Shown here: piece by piece, positions 1 to 8,035 of the stretch | Numbering within the stretch: position 1 is the first letter of the stretch | Layout of the letters: each line of letters starts with the position of its first letter | From: CBDDDW01 sp965226805 | Lineage (GTDB): Bacteria > Chloroflexota > Dehalococcoidia > Lucifugimonadales > JAGWBF01 | Assembly (NCBI GenBank): GCA_965226805.1 | Contig: CBDDDW010000028.1 | Coordinates: 186,001 to 250,000 of the forward strand | Direction: 5' to 3' | Length of the DNA stretch: 64,000 nucleotides | Notes under the pieces: generated by a model | Databases searched by the model: none | What the model was told of the DNA's origin: nothing | The model's input: the letters and a program-made list of their open reading frames with translations, nothing else | Position numbers and translations under genes: made by a program

Positions 1-673
1 CGACAGTCGCGGCTTCATAAAGCCGTCCGCGCTTCTCCCAGTTTTCTCTCAGCTTCCTCAGCTCCCTGAAGGTGGCCACTGGATCGTCCCGGTCGCTCTC
101 GTACAGGGCCAGGTGGGTTCCTCCGCCACAGGTTTGCGGGTCCAGAGCTTCGTACCGATACGCGGTGTGGTAGAGCCCGGTGTCCAGGACGTCCGGGACA
201 TGTATGTCGGCATACCAGCGCCTGAACTCCTCTTCCCGTGCCGGGTCGTCGGCCCTCATGAGGACGCCCAGCAGGCTTCGCACGGGCCTTTTTGCCGCGC
301 AAGTCTCTCCGCCCAGCTTCTTGAATACGCCCCAGAGGGACAGCTCGATTAGCGGGGACCCCCGGCCTTGCACTCTTAGGGGGCGGGCGTAGTCCCGCTG
401 ATCCTCGAACGCCTTGGACACGTCTTCCCTGCTGCATTCATATGTGGCGACATACTTCCCCTCCCCCGGCTTTGGGGATAGGCGATCGGGATCATCAGTC
501 TCCCCTGGTTGGGGCTCAAGGTTCAAGAAGCGCATGGCGTTCTGGAAGATCCCTGGAGCGGTCAAATCGGGCAGGTGCACATAGTTATACCAGTGATTAA
601 ACTCCTCCTCTTTGGAGGGATCGTTGCAGTAGCTCGTAAACATCATTATCCCGCTTGGATAGCGTCCTTCCAT
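1..673 (-). CDS. EthD-like dimeric alpha/beta-barrel protein, partial
   Basis: The reading frame is open from an ATG at 673 to the window edge, so the gene is truncated at its 3' end. A good ribosome site (GAAGGGAG) precedes the ATG. About 224 residues are visible. The protein shows two similar halves, each with an H-W-Y...H-x-P-D signature: FNHWYNYVHLPD near residue 25 and FRRWYADIHVPD near residue 148. This is the pattern of tandem ferredoxin-like (dimeric alpha/beta-barrel) domains of the EthD type. Such proteins are often encoded beside degradation enzymes, and the next gene upstream is a ThDP enzyme. The substrate cannot be inferred. Confidence 0.7.
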   Translation of the reverse strand, partial: MEGRYPSGIMMFTSYCNDPSKEEEFNHWYNYVHLPDLTAPGIFQNAMRFLNLEPQPGETDDPDRLSPKPGEGKYVATYECSREDVSKAFEDQRDYARPLRVQGRGSPLIELSLWGVFKKLGGETCAAKRPVRSLLGVLMRADDPAREEEFRRWYADIHVPDVLDTGLYHTAYRYEALDPQTCGGGTHLALYESDRDDPVATFRELRKLRENWEKRGRLYEAATV

Positions 674-1016
674 ATATCTCCCTTCGCCTCCCGCAGGTAA
701 TTGGTCGGAGGTCGGTGGTCATGTGGCTGAGTCGCTGGTTTATTATATTGAGGGCTCAGGCCTTCTGCAATACGGATTCATGCCCGGAGGTTTAATCAAG
801 GAGGAAAAAGGTGATAACTACATGTGCCGGGAGACCTGGTTCCAGGCGGATACTTTTCGAGGTAGGAGGGTCGCTTTGGGACAATCTGAAGAGAACCAAG
901 AGGAAAAGACAGACGCGCTGGATATACCTGAGTCCTTTGACGTGTCGCGTAGCTTCCGTAGCGCTGAGCCCGCTTCAGGATAAGCTCTGAAGACGGCGCT
1001 CCCTTACCGCCAATTC
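674..1016. other. Gene-free stretch
   Basis: This gap lies between two leftward genes. I see only short frames on either strand without a convincing ribosome site or family motif. An AT-rich patch (TTATTATATTGAG) near 738 could belong to the promoter of the EthD-like gene, but no clear -35/-10 pair is visible. Confidence 0.4.
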
Positions 1017-2699
1017 TCAAGTGCGTGATTTCCATCTGCCGATGGACGCCTGTGCCATAGGGCTGATGGCACCCTGTACCACCACGTTTACCAGCGCGGG
1101 CTTGCCTGAGGCGAAAGCCCGATCCAGGGCAGGTACGAGTTCCTCGGGGTGTTCCACGTGCTCGCCGTGCCCACCCAACCCCTCCACCACCTTGTCATAT
1201 CGCGTGTGCAGTAGCTCCGACTTCACCGCGCGCCCGTAAACGCCCAGCTGTATCTGGCGGTCTATCCCCCAGGCCGCGTCGTTCCCCAACACTATTACGA
1301 AGGGAAGGTTGTGCCGTACGGCGGTGTCGATCTCTATTGCGTGGAACCCGAAACCTCCGTCGCCGATGAGGTTGATCACCCGCGACTCAGGGTGCGCCAG
1401 CTTTGCAGCTATGGATGTGGGGATGCTGGTCCCCAACATTCCGATGGTAGGTAGGTGGAGCCAGCGGCGAGGCTGGAGGGCCGGCAAGGTAGCTCGCCCA
1501 AAGTGGCAAAAGTCGCCTCCGTCCAGCACCACTATGTCGTCAGGGCGCAGACACTGCTCCACCGTCTTGTGGACATAGGCGGCGTGCATCGGGGTCTCGG
1601 CGATCGCCAGGGCCCCCAGTCGCTCGGCGAAGGCGGTACGTGCGGCTCGCAGCTTGTCCAGCCATGGCAACGGGCGCCACGTGTGTTTTGAGGCTTCTTC
1701 AGCGAGCTGTTCCAGGGTGCTGTGTATGTCAGCGACGATCCCGACGCTCACCCCGCGGTTCCGACCGATCTCAGTGGCGGAAGGGTCAACCATGATGATC
1801 CGGGCGTCGGCTGGGACTGCCGGCGGAAGGGCGAAGCCGATGGTGTAGTCCTGCTTTTTGCCCAACAGCAAAACTGTGTCGGCCTCCCGGATCATCGCTG
1901 CCGCCGGATTCAGCGACCGGTCGAAGAAGCCAAAGGAGTTCGGGTGATCATCGGGTAGGAGTCCCCGCGCCTGCTCTTCGGACAACAGCGGTAGATGGGT
2001 TGTCTCAATAAATTTGCGCAGTATTTCTCCGGAGTCTGCATAGGCTGCGGGAGCGCCCGCCACGACAAGGGGCCGCTGGGCCTGAGCTAGTATCTGGACG
2101 GCATCCCGTACCAGGTCCGGGCTGGCCGGCAGCGCCCTCGCGGCCCGGTACTCTTCAGGTGGGTAGAAAGTCACGTCCTCTTCGGAGACAACTTGCTCCT
2201 GTATGTCCAGGGGAATGGTCAGATGCACGGGACCGCGGCGACCGCTGTAGGCCGTTCGGATTGCTCTGGCGATAAAGTCTGGTATTCGCCGAGCGTCTTG
2301 CACCATCCAGGATCCCTTGGTAACCGGCGCCGCCATAGCCACCTGGTCTATCTCCTGCATCGATCCACGGCCGAGATCGGCAAGATCGGCGGCGCCGCCG
2401 ATAGAGATAACTGGGCTCTCACTGTGCAGGGCGTGAGCCAGGGCAGGGATGGCATGAGCCAGGCCGGGTGTCGTGTACATGCAAACGCCGGGCTGCCCGG
2501 TGATCCGGCCCCACGCGTCGGCCATGTGGCATGCGGCCTGCTCGTGCCGTACGTCCACGAAGTTGAAATCCAGGTCGGACATCACGTCCATCGCCGGCAG
2601 AATATGGTCACCCACCAGGGTGAATACGTTCCGGACCCCCTCCAGCTTCAGGGCTCTGGCGATCAAGTGGCTTCCCGTGATTTTGCTAGATTTATTCAT
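1017..2699 (-). CDS. Thiamine-diphosphate-dependent enzyme (acetolactate synthase superfamily)
   Basis: 560 residues, the usual length for large-subunit acetolactate synthase, benzoylformate decarboxylase or oxalyl-CoA decarboxylase relatives. The N-terminal Pyr domain carries the cofactor-activating glutamate in DVRHEQAA (E53). A central domain follows, then the C-terminal PP domain with GDGGFGFHAIE from residue 446 and the Mg/ThDP Asn at about 473 (LGNDAAWG). The start is the ATG at 2699, preceded by CAGGAGGTGGAC; the in-frame GTG two codons earlier overlaps this ribosome site. No regulatory small subunit lies nearby, which argues against true branched-chain acetolactate synthase. A catabolic C-C lyase or decarboxylase is more likely; the substrate is unknown. 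Confidence 0.85.
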   Translation of the reverse strand: MNKSSKITGSHLIARALKLEGVRNVFTLVGDHILPAMDVMSDLDFNFVDVRHEQAACHMADAWGRITGQPGVCMYTTPGLAHAIPALAHALHSESPVISIGGAADLADLGRGSMQEIDQVAMAAPVTKGSWMVQDARRIPDFIARAIRTAYSGRRGPVHLTIPLDIQEQVVSEEDVTFYPPEEYRAARALPASPDLVRDAVQILAQAQRPLVVAGAPAAYADSGEILRKFIETTHLPLLSEEQARGLLPDDHPNSFGFFDRSLNPAAAMIREADTVLLLGKKQDYTIGFALPPAVPADARIIMVDPSATEIGRNRGVSVGIVADIHSTLEQLAEEASKHTWRPLPWLDKLRAARTAFAERLGALAIAETPMHAAYVHKTVEQCLRPDDIVVLDGGDFCHFGRATLPALQPRRWLHLPTIGMLGTSIPTSIAAKLAHPESRVINLIGDGGFGFHAIEIDTAVRHNLPFVIVLGNDAAWGIDRQIQLGVYGRAVKSELLHTRYDKVVEGLGGHGEHVEHPEELVPALDRAFASGKPALVNVVVQGAISPMAQASIGRWKSRT

Positions 2700-2779
2700 G
2701 TCCACCTCCTGAAATCCTAGAACGACGGAGCTTCCTGCGACTCAAACTAACCCAGTCAAACTCAAAATCTGACATCCAC

Positions 2780-3065
2780 TGTCATTCTGAGCGCAACGAA
2801 GAATCTGGGGTGACCGTGGAGTGACACCTCCCCAGATTCTTCGGTCGCTGCGCTCCTCAGAATGACATGCTATCGAGTCTTGATGACATGTTGACACCTT
2901 TGTCATTGACACCTTTATCACCACTTCGGCCAGCTCAGTGCAGGCTCTGAAGCGGAGCGCAGGGTCTGGAGGAGGTGGGGTCTCACCATCCCCTCCCCAG
3001 ATTCTTCGCCTGCGGCTCAGAATGACACTTACGTGGCATGACATGCTATCGAAATCTTGGTGACT
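2780..3065. repeat. REP-like palindromic repeat cluster
   Basis: The block holds facing copies of a short element: TCATTCTGAGCGCAACGAAG at about 2781, its inverse ATTCTTCGGTCGCTGCGCTC at about 2839, and another inverse copy at about 2998-3027. Each inverse copy is followed by the phrase GACATGCTATCGA (near 2866 and 3041), so the whole unit appears duplicated. Related copies occur near 24849 and 61850. The frame that runs through it on the minus strand is a by-product of the repeats. Confidence 0.7.
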
Positions 3066-3127
3066 AGTGTCCTGAATCGTGAGTTCGTTCAATAAATTTA
3101 CGGTCAGGGTCGTGCTTGCCAGGCGTG

Positions 3128-3296
3128 GTTCGACAAGCTCACCACGAGCGGAATTCGCCACTCTCCGCTCACCACGGGCTGAACTCGCCTCTCTTAGCTC
3201 ACCACGAGCGGAAATCGCCACTCTCCGCTCACCACGGGCGGAAATCGCCCCTCTTACCGCACCACGGGCGGAACTCGCCTCTCTTAGCTCACCACT
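3128..3296. repeat. 30-bp tandem repeat, five full units
   Basis: Five head-to-tail 30-bp units start at 3137, 3167, 3197, 3227 and 3257. Each begins GCTCACCACG (one CCGCACCACG), and a sixth unit breaks off after GCTCACCAC at 3295. There are no spacers, so this is not a CRISPR array. The units grow out of a common interspersed phrase (GTTCGACAAGCTCACCACG) that recurs in inverted form near 36950 and 57740. Because 30 is divisible by 3, both strands stay open, which creates spurious frames. Confidence 0.85.
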
Positions 3297-3304
3297 GTTG
3301 GGTG

Positions 3305-4324
3305 TCAGCGGTTTTGGACAGTTCTGGGTCCGAGAGATTGGGGTGAAGAAGCTCCTGGTTTGAGGGTTTCTCTGACCTCCTGATTGTACCGCCTCCGCCG
3401 GTCAAAAGTCTCTCGCTGTACCTCCTTCCTCTGGGCTAGAATTGCCTCCAGACGGCCTTCCAGCACGTCAGCCGGAGTTACAACCCTGAGCGCCTGATGA
3501 TATCTTCGGTAGTTGTAGAACTCGACGAAGTCCCGGATGGCCGCCTCCAGGTCTTCCACCACCTCGTATGGCACCTGGTTAATGTCGTCTTTCAGGGTTC
3601 GGTGATATCTCTCCAGCTTCCCGTTGGTCTGAGGGTGATAGGGTGCTGCCAGGACGTGGCGAATGCCCACCACCCGCATGTACTCGCGGAAGGCCCGCGA
3701 TACATAACCTGAGCCATTATCTGAGAGGAGCTTGGTCCGATCCTCCAGAGGTACATCAGTCATACCAGTAGAGTCAACAGCTTCCTGGACCACCTCTATG
3801 AGGGAGTTGGCCGTCATGTCCCGTTGCACCTTCCAGGCCAAGATGAACCGGGAGTAGTCGTCCATCACCGTCACGAGGTAGTAGTAGCCCCATCCCACTA
3901 CACGGAAGTAGGAGGCATCGGTGGCCCACAGCTGGTGGGGCCCTGTGGTCTTGTGCTGGTACTCTTTGCTCGCTGCCAACTGGTATTCGATCCGTTTCAC
4001 CAGACCCTCCCGTCTCAGAATACGATAGACTGTGGAGGCGGAGACCGATAGGCCTCTGTGGTCGGTGAGCGAAGCCGCCAACTGCCGGCTTCGCCAGGTC
4101 GGCATCCCACGGGCTGCCGCCAGCACTACTGCCTCCTCTTCTGGACGCAGGCGATTCCAGGGCCTCTCAGTTCCTTCCGTACCCTCCCAACTACCCTGCC
4201 GGTGCCTCCACCTCCACCAATAATACGTGCTCCTGGAAATGCCAAGCTCCCTGAGTCGCCTGTTCTTCCCTCTACCATGTCGCTCCACCTCAGCCACGAC
4301 CTTCGATTGTTCCACTACGCTCAT
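3305..4324 (-). CDS. IS3-family transposase OrfB (DDE integrase domain)
   Basis: 339 residues. The N-terminal helix-turn-helix region (RRLRELGISRSTYYWWRWRH) resembles the HTH_21 segment of OrfB proteins. An rve integrase core follows with the DDE triad: D in LWATDASY, D in LLSDNGSG and E in TNGKLERYHRTLK, plus the family phrase AAPYHPQTNGK. Its ATG overlaps the orfA stop as ATGA at 4321-4324, so it can be translated alone or as an OrfAB fusion by -1 frameshifting. It looks intact. Confidence 0.92.
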   Translation of the reverse strand: MSVVEQSKVVAEVERHGRGKNRRLRELGISRSTYYWWRWRHRQGSWEGTEGTERPWNRLRPEEEAVVLAAARGMPTWRSRQLAASLTDHRGLSVSASTVYRILRREGLVKRIEYQLAASKEYQHKTTGPHQLWATDASYFRVVGWGYYYLVTVMDDYSRFILAWKVQRDMTANSLIEVVQEAVDSTGMTDVPLEDRTKLLSDNGSGYVSRAFREYMRVVGIRHVLAAPYHPQTNGKLERYHRTLKDDINQVPYEVVEDLEAAIRDFVEFYNYRRYHQALRVVTPADVLEGRLEAILAQRKEVQRETFDRRRRYNQEVRETLKPGASSPQSLGPRTVQNR

Positions 4325-4722
4325 GCGACGGTGCCGTTGTCGTGTAGGGGCGGCAGAGCTGTTTTTTTGAAGCGGTGCAACTCCAGGGACAACTCACCCA
4401 CCAGCTGCTTCAGTTCTCTGTTCTCCCGCTTGAGCTGCTCTATCTCTTGCCGGGTCGCATCACGCACACTGTCCCGAGTCAACCTCTCCTTCCCAGCTTC
4501 CATGAACCCCTTCGTCCAGGCGTAGTAGGAGTGGGGTTTGATTCCTTCCCGTCGGCACAGGTCATTAACGGTAGTCTCCCGTCTGAACCCCTCCAAGACG
4601 ATGCGGATCTTCTCTTCAGGGGTATACTTACGGCGGGTCGCTGCACGGACCTGACGCACGAAGCTTCGTGTCTCCTGGCTTCGCTCCTCAGCTTGACTGG
4701 CCTGATCCTCTACCTGGGTCAT
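4321..4722 (-). CDS. IS3-family transposase OrfA (HTH)
   Basis: 133 residues. The central helix-turn-helix (RKYTPEEKIRIVLEGF...CRREGIKPHSYYAW) is typical of IS3 OrfA, and a coiled-coil leucine-rich stretch follows (EIEQLKRENRELKQLVGELS). The start is the ATG at 4722 with AAAGGAGT upstream; the TTG one codon earlier is less likely. It ends overlapping orfB. Confidence 0.88.
   Translation of the reverse strand: MTQVEDQASQAEERSQETRSFVRQVRAATRRKYTPEEKIRIVLEGFRRETTVNDLCRREGIKPHSYYAWTKGFMEAGKERLTRDSVRDATRQEIEQLKRENRELKQLVGELSLELHRFKKTALPPLHDNGTVA
4362..4368 (-). promoter_or_regulatory. Slippery A7 for programmed -1 frameshift OrfA/OrfB
   Basis: On the minus strand orfA reads TTC AAA AAA ACA just before its end. 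A -1 slip on the A7 run enters the orfB frame, and that frame stays open from here through the orfB ATG at 4324. This is the standard IS3-family arrangement for making the OrfAB transposase. Confidence 0.7.
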
Positions 4723-4999
4723 CAATGACTCCTTTCACTAAGCCCGAATCCACCGAAGGACACGGATGGACGGCGTGAGGACAGCGGAAGGGGGTGGGTG
4801 AGGGAGCTACAGGGGAGATGGCCTGGGGTCTTGGGGTAGATGGGAGGCCGGCGGAGGGTCTTCAGGCGCCGCACAGGGCCCCTAAGGCCCTATGCGGGAG
4901 TTGCGATGCGCGGGATGGCGAGAGGATACGCAGCAGGGGACTCTCGCGACCGGGGTGGCGCGAGATTGCGGGGACGTTGGGTCAGTTGCAGGCTGGCCG

Positions 5000-6325
5000 T
5001 CAGGCCGGGAATGGAATGGCTTGCAGCCGGGCCAAGGCGCGACTGAACTGGGTTTCCCAAGGCCAGCGCCGGGGGAGATGCAAAGTGAGGCGGCGCGCCG
5101 AGCGGGTGATCCGTCCCACCAGAGCGAAGACCCGCCGCCTGAGGGTCTTGGTGGTCACGATCTGCTGACCCAGGCCGATGCGGGCTGTCCAGCGGGCCAG
5201 GTTATGCGCCATCACCTGGACCGCCAGCCAGGCGCCGTTGGCGGCGAAGCGCCCCGACGGCATGTGGTTCAGCCCGACGCCGTACTTGAGGTCGCGTATG
5301 GCGTTCTCGACCTCGGCGTGGCGGCGATGATCGGCCTCCAGTTCCAGCGTCTCCCCATCGCGGTCGGTGATGAAGGCGTGATAGCTGTATCTGGCGAAGA
5401 GGGCGAGCTGGGAACCGGGCGTCGGCTTCACCCGCCGGACAATGAGCCGCACCGGCGCGGCGTCCGGCTTGGTCTGGAACGGGGTGTAAGTCGTCTCGGC
5501 GACATCGGCGGCGCCGTCCATCCAGTAGGGAATGGGAGTCCAGTCCTCCTCTGGTATCGCCTCGATCAGGTCCCGCAGGCTGGCGCGCTGGCGGATGGTG
5601 ATAGAGAAGCGGACATCCATTTCCCGGCAGGCGGCAACGACAGTGTGGGCGTAGAAGCCGCTGTCGGCCCGCACCGTGAGTTGTCCCCTGGCCCCGCCGT
5701 AGCGCACCCGCCCCACCGTCTCACGCAGGAAGTGGGCGGCGCCACGGGCGGTGTTGGCCAGGCCCTCGCGCAGCCGGGACATCAGCACCTCGCCGGTGCC
5801 GGCGGCAATGGCCAGCAGCGGGTGATAGCCGCGGGCGCCGGTATAGCCGTGGTGGCGCGCTCCCTCCTTGGCCAGTCCATAGGTCTCGCAGATGGTCGAG
5901 TCCAGGTCGATGGTCAGGGGCGAGTCGCCGGGTCCGGCCCCAGCGGCCCAGGCCCGGGCCAACAACTGGCGGCTCACGCGGTCGAGTTGACGGACATGCC
6001 CCCACCGGAAGCTGCGCAGGAAGGTCCCCAGGGTGGATGGCGCCTTGACCACGCAGCCTAGAACACCGACCGTCCCACCAGCGCGCAGCGCATCGGCGTC
6101 GTCGATGCAGTCGCCGCCTGCCAGCGCGGAAGCGACCAGCGTCAGCATCTTGTCCCCAGTGTTCGCCCGTCCCGGCGCTCCGCCGAGGTCAAGGTGATGG
6201 TCGACGAGTTCCCGCAGGCCCAGGTGCCGGGCTAGGGTGGCCGGCAGGAGCAGGCCGGCATTGGCCACCAGGCGATGGTCGTCAAAGAGGATGCGGATAC
6301 GGTCGGGTTTGTTCTGTGGCAGCAT
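5000..6325 (-). CDS. IS1380-family transposase
   Basis: 441 residues, the full length for the family. The DDE catalytic core is visible as D in TIDLDSTICE, D in VRADSGFY and E in RHAEVENAIRDLK, with the family phrase HHGYTGARGYHPLLA in between. The ATG at 6325 follows an inverted repeat (6331-6340/6387-6396). It looks intact. The long antisense frames over it are composition artefacts. Confidence 0.93.
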   Translation of the reverse strand: MLPQNKPDRIRILFDDHRLVANAGLLLPATLARHLGLRELVDHHLDLGGAPGRANTGDKMLTLVASALAGGDCIDDADALRAGGTVGVLGCVVKAPSTLGTFLRSFRWGHVRQLDRVSRQLLARAWAAGAGPGDSPLTIDLDSTICETYGLAKEGARHHGYTGARGYHPLLAIAAGTGEVLMSRLREGLANTARGAAHFLRETVGRVRYGGARGQLTVRADSGFYAHTVVAACREMDVRFSITIRQRASLRDLIEAIPEEDWTPIPYWMDGAADVAETTYTPFQTKPDAAPVRLIVRRVKPTPGSQLALFARYSYHAFITDRDGETLELEADHRRHAEVENAIRDLKYGVGLNHMPSGRFAANGAWLAVQVMAHNLARWTARIGLGQQIVTTKTLRRRVFALVGRITRSARRLTLHLPRRWPWETQFSRALARLQAIPFPA

Positions 6326-6330
6326 CTATT

Positions 6331-6396
6331 GGGTGCTCCTTGTTTCCGGGCTGGTTTCTGTTCCAAAACCATTATCCCAGATTCAGAGGAGCACCC
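6331..6396 (-). promoter_or_regulatory. Inverted repeat upstream of IS1380 transposase
   Basis: GGGTGCTCCT at 6331-6340 and AGGAGCACCC at 6387-6396 form a perfect 10-bp inverted repeat separated by 46 bp. The right-hand 5 nt before the transposase start could be hidden in the stem, limiting translation of transcripts that enter from outside. This is inference from position only. Confidence 0.4.
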
Positions 6397-6451
6397 GATG
6401 GCTTCTTCAAGGACTGTCCCCAAGGCCGTCCTTCGGTGGATTCGGGATTAG

Positions 6452-6932
6452 CTCAAGCAGGTCCATCCTTTCCTTGACCACCGTTGTCCTCCTTTCTCAG
6501 GCTCGTCTTTGCCCGCTAAGGATGACGTGGTGGTCTCTCTTCATCCAGACCCTCTACTCTTGTTACACCACTTCCTGGGACTCTACTAAACTACTATGCC
6601 GCTGCCGATGTAGATTCTGAGCAAAAACTGAGCGCCAAGTTGTGTCGGTGGCTCGTACCGGGCCGCTGGCTTTAGCTCATGACCTCCGCCGGGACTCCCG
6701 TCTCCAAGAGCTTGGCATCGTCCATGGGGTCCTCCGGCTCGACACCAAGCTGAGTCCGCATGATGCCATAGAGGTCGCGAAGGTGAAAGGGAAAATATCC
6801 GAGAGATATTTCGACGAGCCGTGAGAGGCTAACGGGCCCCCCTCGCGCGACTTGATTGGGATGGGCAGGGCGACGCATGCGTCGCCCTTACAAGACAAGG
6901 AGAGGGAGAAGGAAACAGACCGTCCTGGTCCC
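6452..6932. other. Gene-poor stretch with possible gene remnant
   Basis: No intact gene is visible. On the minus strand 6672-6815 reads as a plausible C-terminus (HLRDLYGIMRTQLGVEPEDP...LLETGVPAEVMS) that loses sense upstream at a palindromic repeat, AGGGCGACGCATGCGTCGCCC at 6866-6887. It may be the tail of a gene truncated by repeat or IS insertion; I do not recognise the family. Confidence 0.3.
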
Positions 6933-7760
6933 TCACTCCCACTGGCCCGCCAGGGTCTCGCCGATGCGGCGGATTAGCCGCCGATCGTTCCAATACCAGG
7001 TGTGCTCCAGGAGGCCGAGCACCTCGTTAAGAGTAGGCAGACGGCCAACCGTGTTGACAAGGGGCCACTTCCACAGACATCCAGGAAACCCGAAGCTGCC
7101 ACTATCCTTCAGCCTCACGTCCTCTGTGACCGCCTTCCTGTGGGCATCGTTTACAGTCCGCAACGGATAACCGATGACCGCGTCGGAGTAGAAGAAATTG
7201 AGCCATATCTGAGGGGTAACGGGCTTATCGAAGTTCGCGATTCCATATCTGAGCCCGAACAGAGCGAGGGGGCTGCCGAACGTGAAAAAATTCTGGAAAC
7301 TCAAGTTCTCTGGAAACTGGCCGCTCTTCTCCAGGTCGTAGATCCCATCGCTGGCGATTACGCTACCCAGGCTATGGGCAATCACAGTCAGCATGGCATT
7401 CTGGTCGGCCGCCTCGTGAGCGGCAGCACTCATCTCCTGAATCGCTTTCGCAAACCGCTTGTGTATGTTTTCATACTGGTTGTGAGGACCGGGGACTCTT
7501 GAGTAGGCCACTACATCGCCGAGGGAAGCAGTAAAGAACCGACGGTATCTGCCTCTCCGATTCATGGAACCTCTCAGCTCCTCTTGATCCTTCTGAGTGA
7601 TGTCCGCGTCGGCAGAGATAAGCGCTTCCTCAGGAGGCTGCGGGTTGTCCCGTCTCATCACGGCACTCTCGAAGGAGTTTCGAATCCTCTTTTCGAACCC
7701 TACGTGCCAGCCCCGCTGTTGCTCACCTATGCCGTGTACGTAGACCAGATAATGCCCCAT
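6933..7760 (-). CDS. Alpha/beta-hydrolase (lipase-like)
   Basis: 275 residues from the ATG at 7760, chosen because GGAGG stands five bases upstream; the longer frame to 7976 has a non-protein-like N-terminus. The sequence opens with beta-strand and oxyanion region YLVYVHGIGEQ and carries a nucleophile elbow IAHSLGSVIASDG (Ser near residue 122), typical of serine alpha/beta-hydrolases acting on lipids or esters. There is no signal peptide, so a cytoplasmic enzyme is expected. It is divergent from the amidohydrolase gene at 8036. Confidence 0.65.
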   Translation of the reverse strand: MGHYLVYVHGIGEQQRGWHVGFEKRIRNSFESAVMRRDNPQPPEEALISADADITQKDQEELRGSMNRRGRYRRFFTASLGDVVAYSRVPGPHNQYENIHKRFAKAIQEMSAAAHEAADQNAMLTVIAHSLGSVIASDGIYDLEKSGQFPENLSFQNFFTFGSPLALFGLRYGIANFDKPVTPQIWLNFFYSDAVIGYPLRTVNDAHRKAVTEDVRLKDSGSFGFPGCLWKWPLVNTVGRLPTLNEVLGLLEHTWYWNDRRLIRRIGETLAGQWE

Positions 7761-7969
7761 CCTGCCCTCCATTCCTTCTCCATGGTGCTCAAGGGTGTAT
7801 CGCCTGGGTCCGCATCGCTTCTGGGTCCTATCAGCCGGTCCATCTGAAGTGCCGTTCCTAGCAGGCTTGTCGAAGGGCGCCAGGGGAATCATATCACGCG
7901 GGTCGGTTGGCAGCCTCGTTCCGACCTTCTCCGGCCGGCCTCGACTCGAGACTCCGCGCACAATCTTGG

Positions 7970-7997
7970 TGGACAAAACTCTACCCTCGTGTAAAAT
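7970..7997 (+). promoter_or_regulatory. Probable sigma-70-type promoter for the 8036 gene
   Basis: TGGACA at 7970-7975 and TAAAAT at 7992-7997 are separated by 16 bp and lie about 40 bp before the start codon at 8036. Confidence 0.5.
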
Positions 7998-8035
7998 TGC
8001 ATTAGCGCGAGCGCGCGAGCAGGAGGAGAGAGGGC

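Larger units (their letters stand above)
3303..4762 (-). mobile_element. IS3-family insertion sequence
   Basis: About 1.46 kb with overlapping orfA and orfB transcribed leftward. The proposed ends are TGTCAGCGGTTTTGG at 3303 and, inverted, TGTCCTTCGGTGGATT ending at 4762; they share only the TGTC..CGGT..GGA core. The orfB stop lies inside the left end, as is usual in this family. I see no clear target duplication. The right end is uncertain because a near-identical 24-bp segment (4738-4761) recurs inverted at 6428-6451 around the neighbouring IS1380 element. Confidence 0.7.
4738..6451 (-). mobile_element. IS1380-family insertion sequence (borders tentative)
   Basis: About 1.7 kb, a normal IS1380 size, around a complete transposase. 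A 24-bp inverted repeat with one mismatch (CTAAGCCCGAATCCACCGAA... at 4738-4761, and its complement at 6428-6451) brackets it and is the best candidate for terminal repeats. The left repeat coincides with the presumed 5' end of the IS3 element, so it may instead be IS3 sequence. No target duplication is evident. Its base composition is clearly more GC-rich than the neighbouring genes, consistent with transfer. Confidence 0.55.

Noticed and set aside
723..983. Small rightward gene in the 674-1016 gap
   Set aside because: The 86-codon frame has no ribosome site at its start and no recognisable pattern.
2742..3221. Leftward 159-codon frame in the repeat region
   Set aside because: The translation consists of repeat-derived SARGEL/EERSD phrases from REP-like and tandem repeats, with no gene features.
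3137..3296. CRISPR array from the regular 30-bp repeats
   Set aside because: The units are contiguous with no spacers, they differ from each other in a few bases, and no cas genes are nearby.
4892..6061. Long rightward frame of 389 codons over the IS1380 element
   Set aside because: It is antisense to an intact transposase with all DDE residues; the high GC content keeps the opposite strand open.
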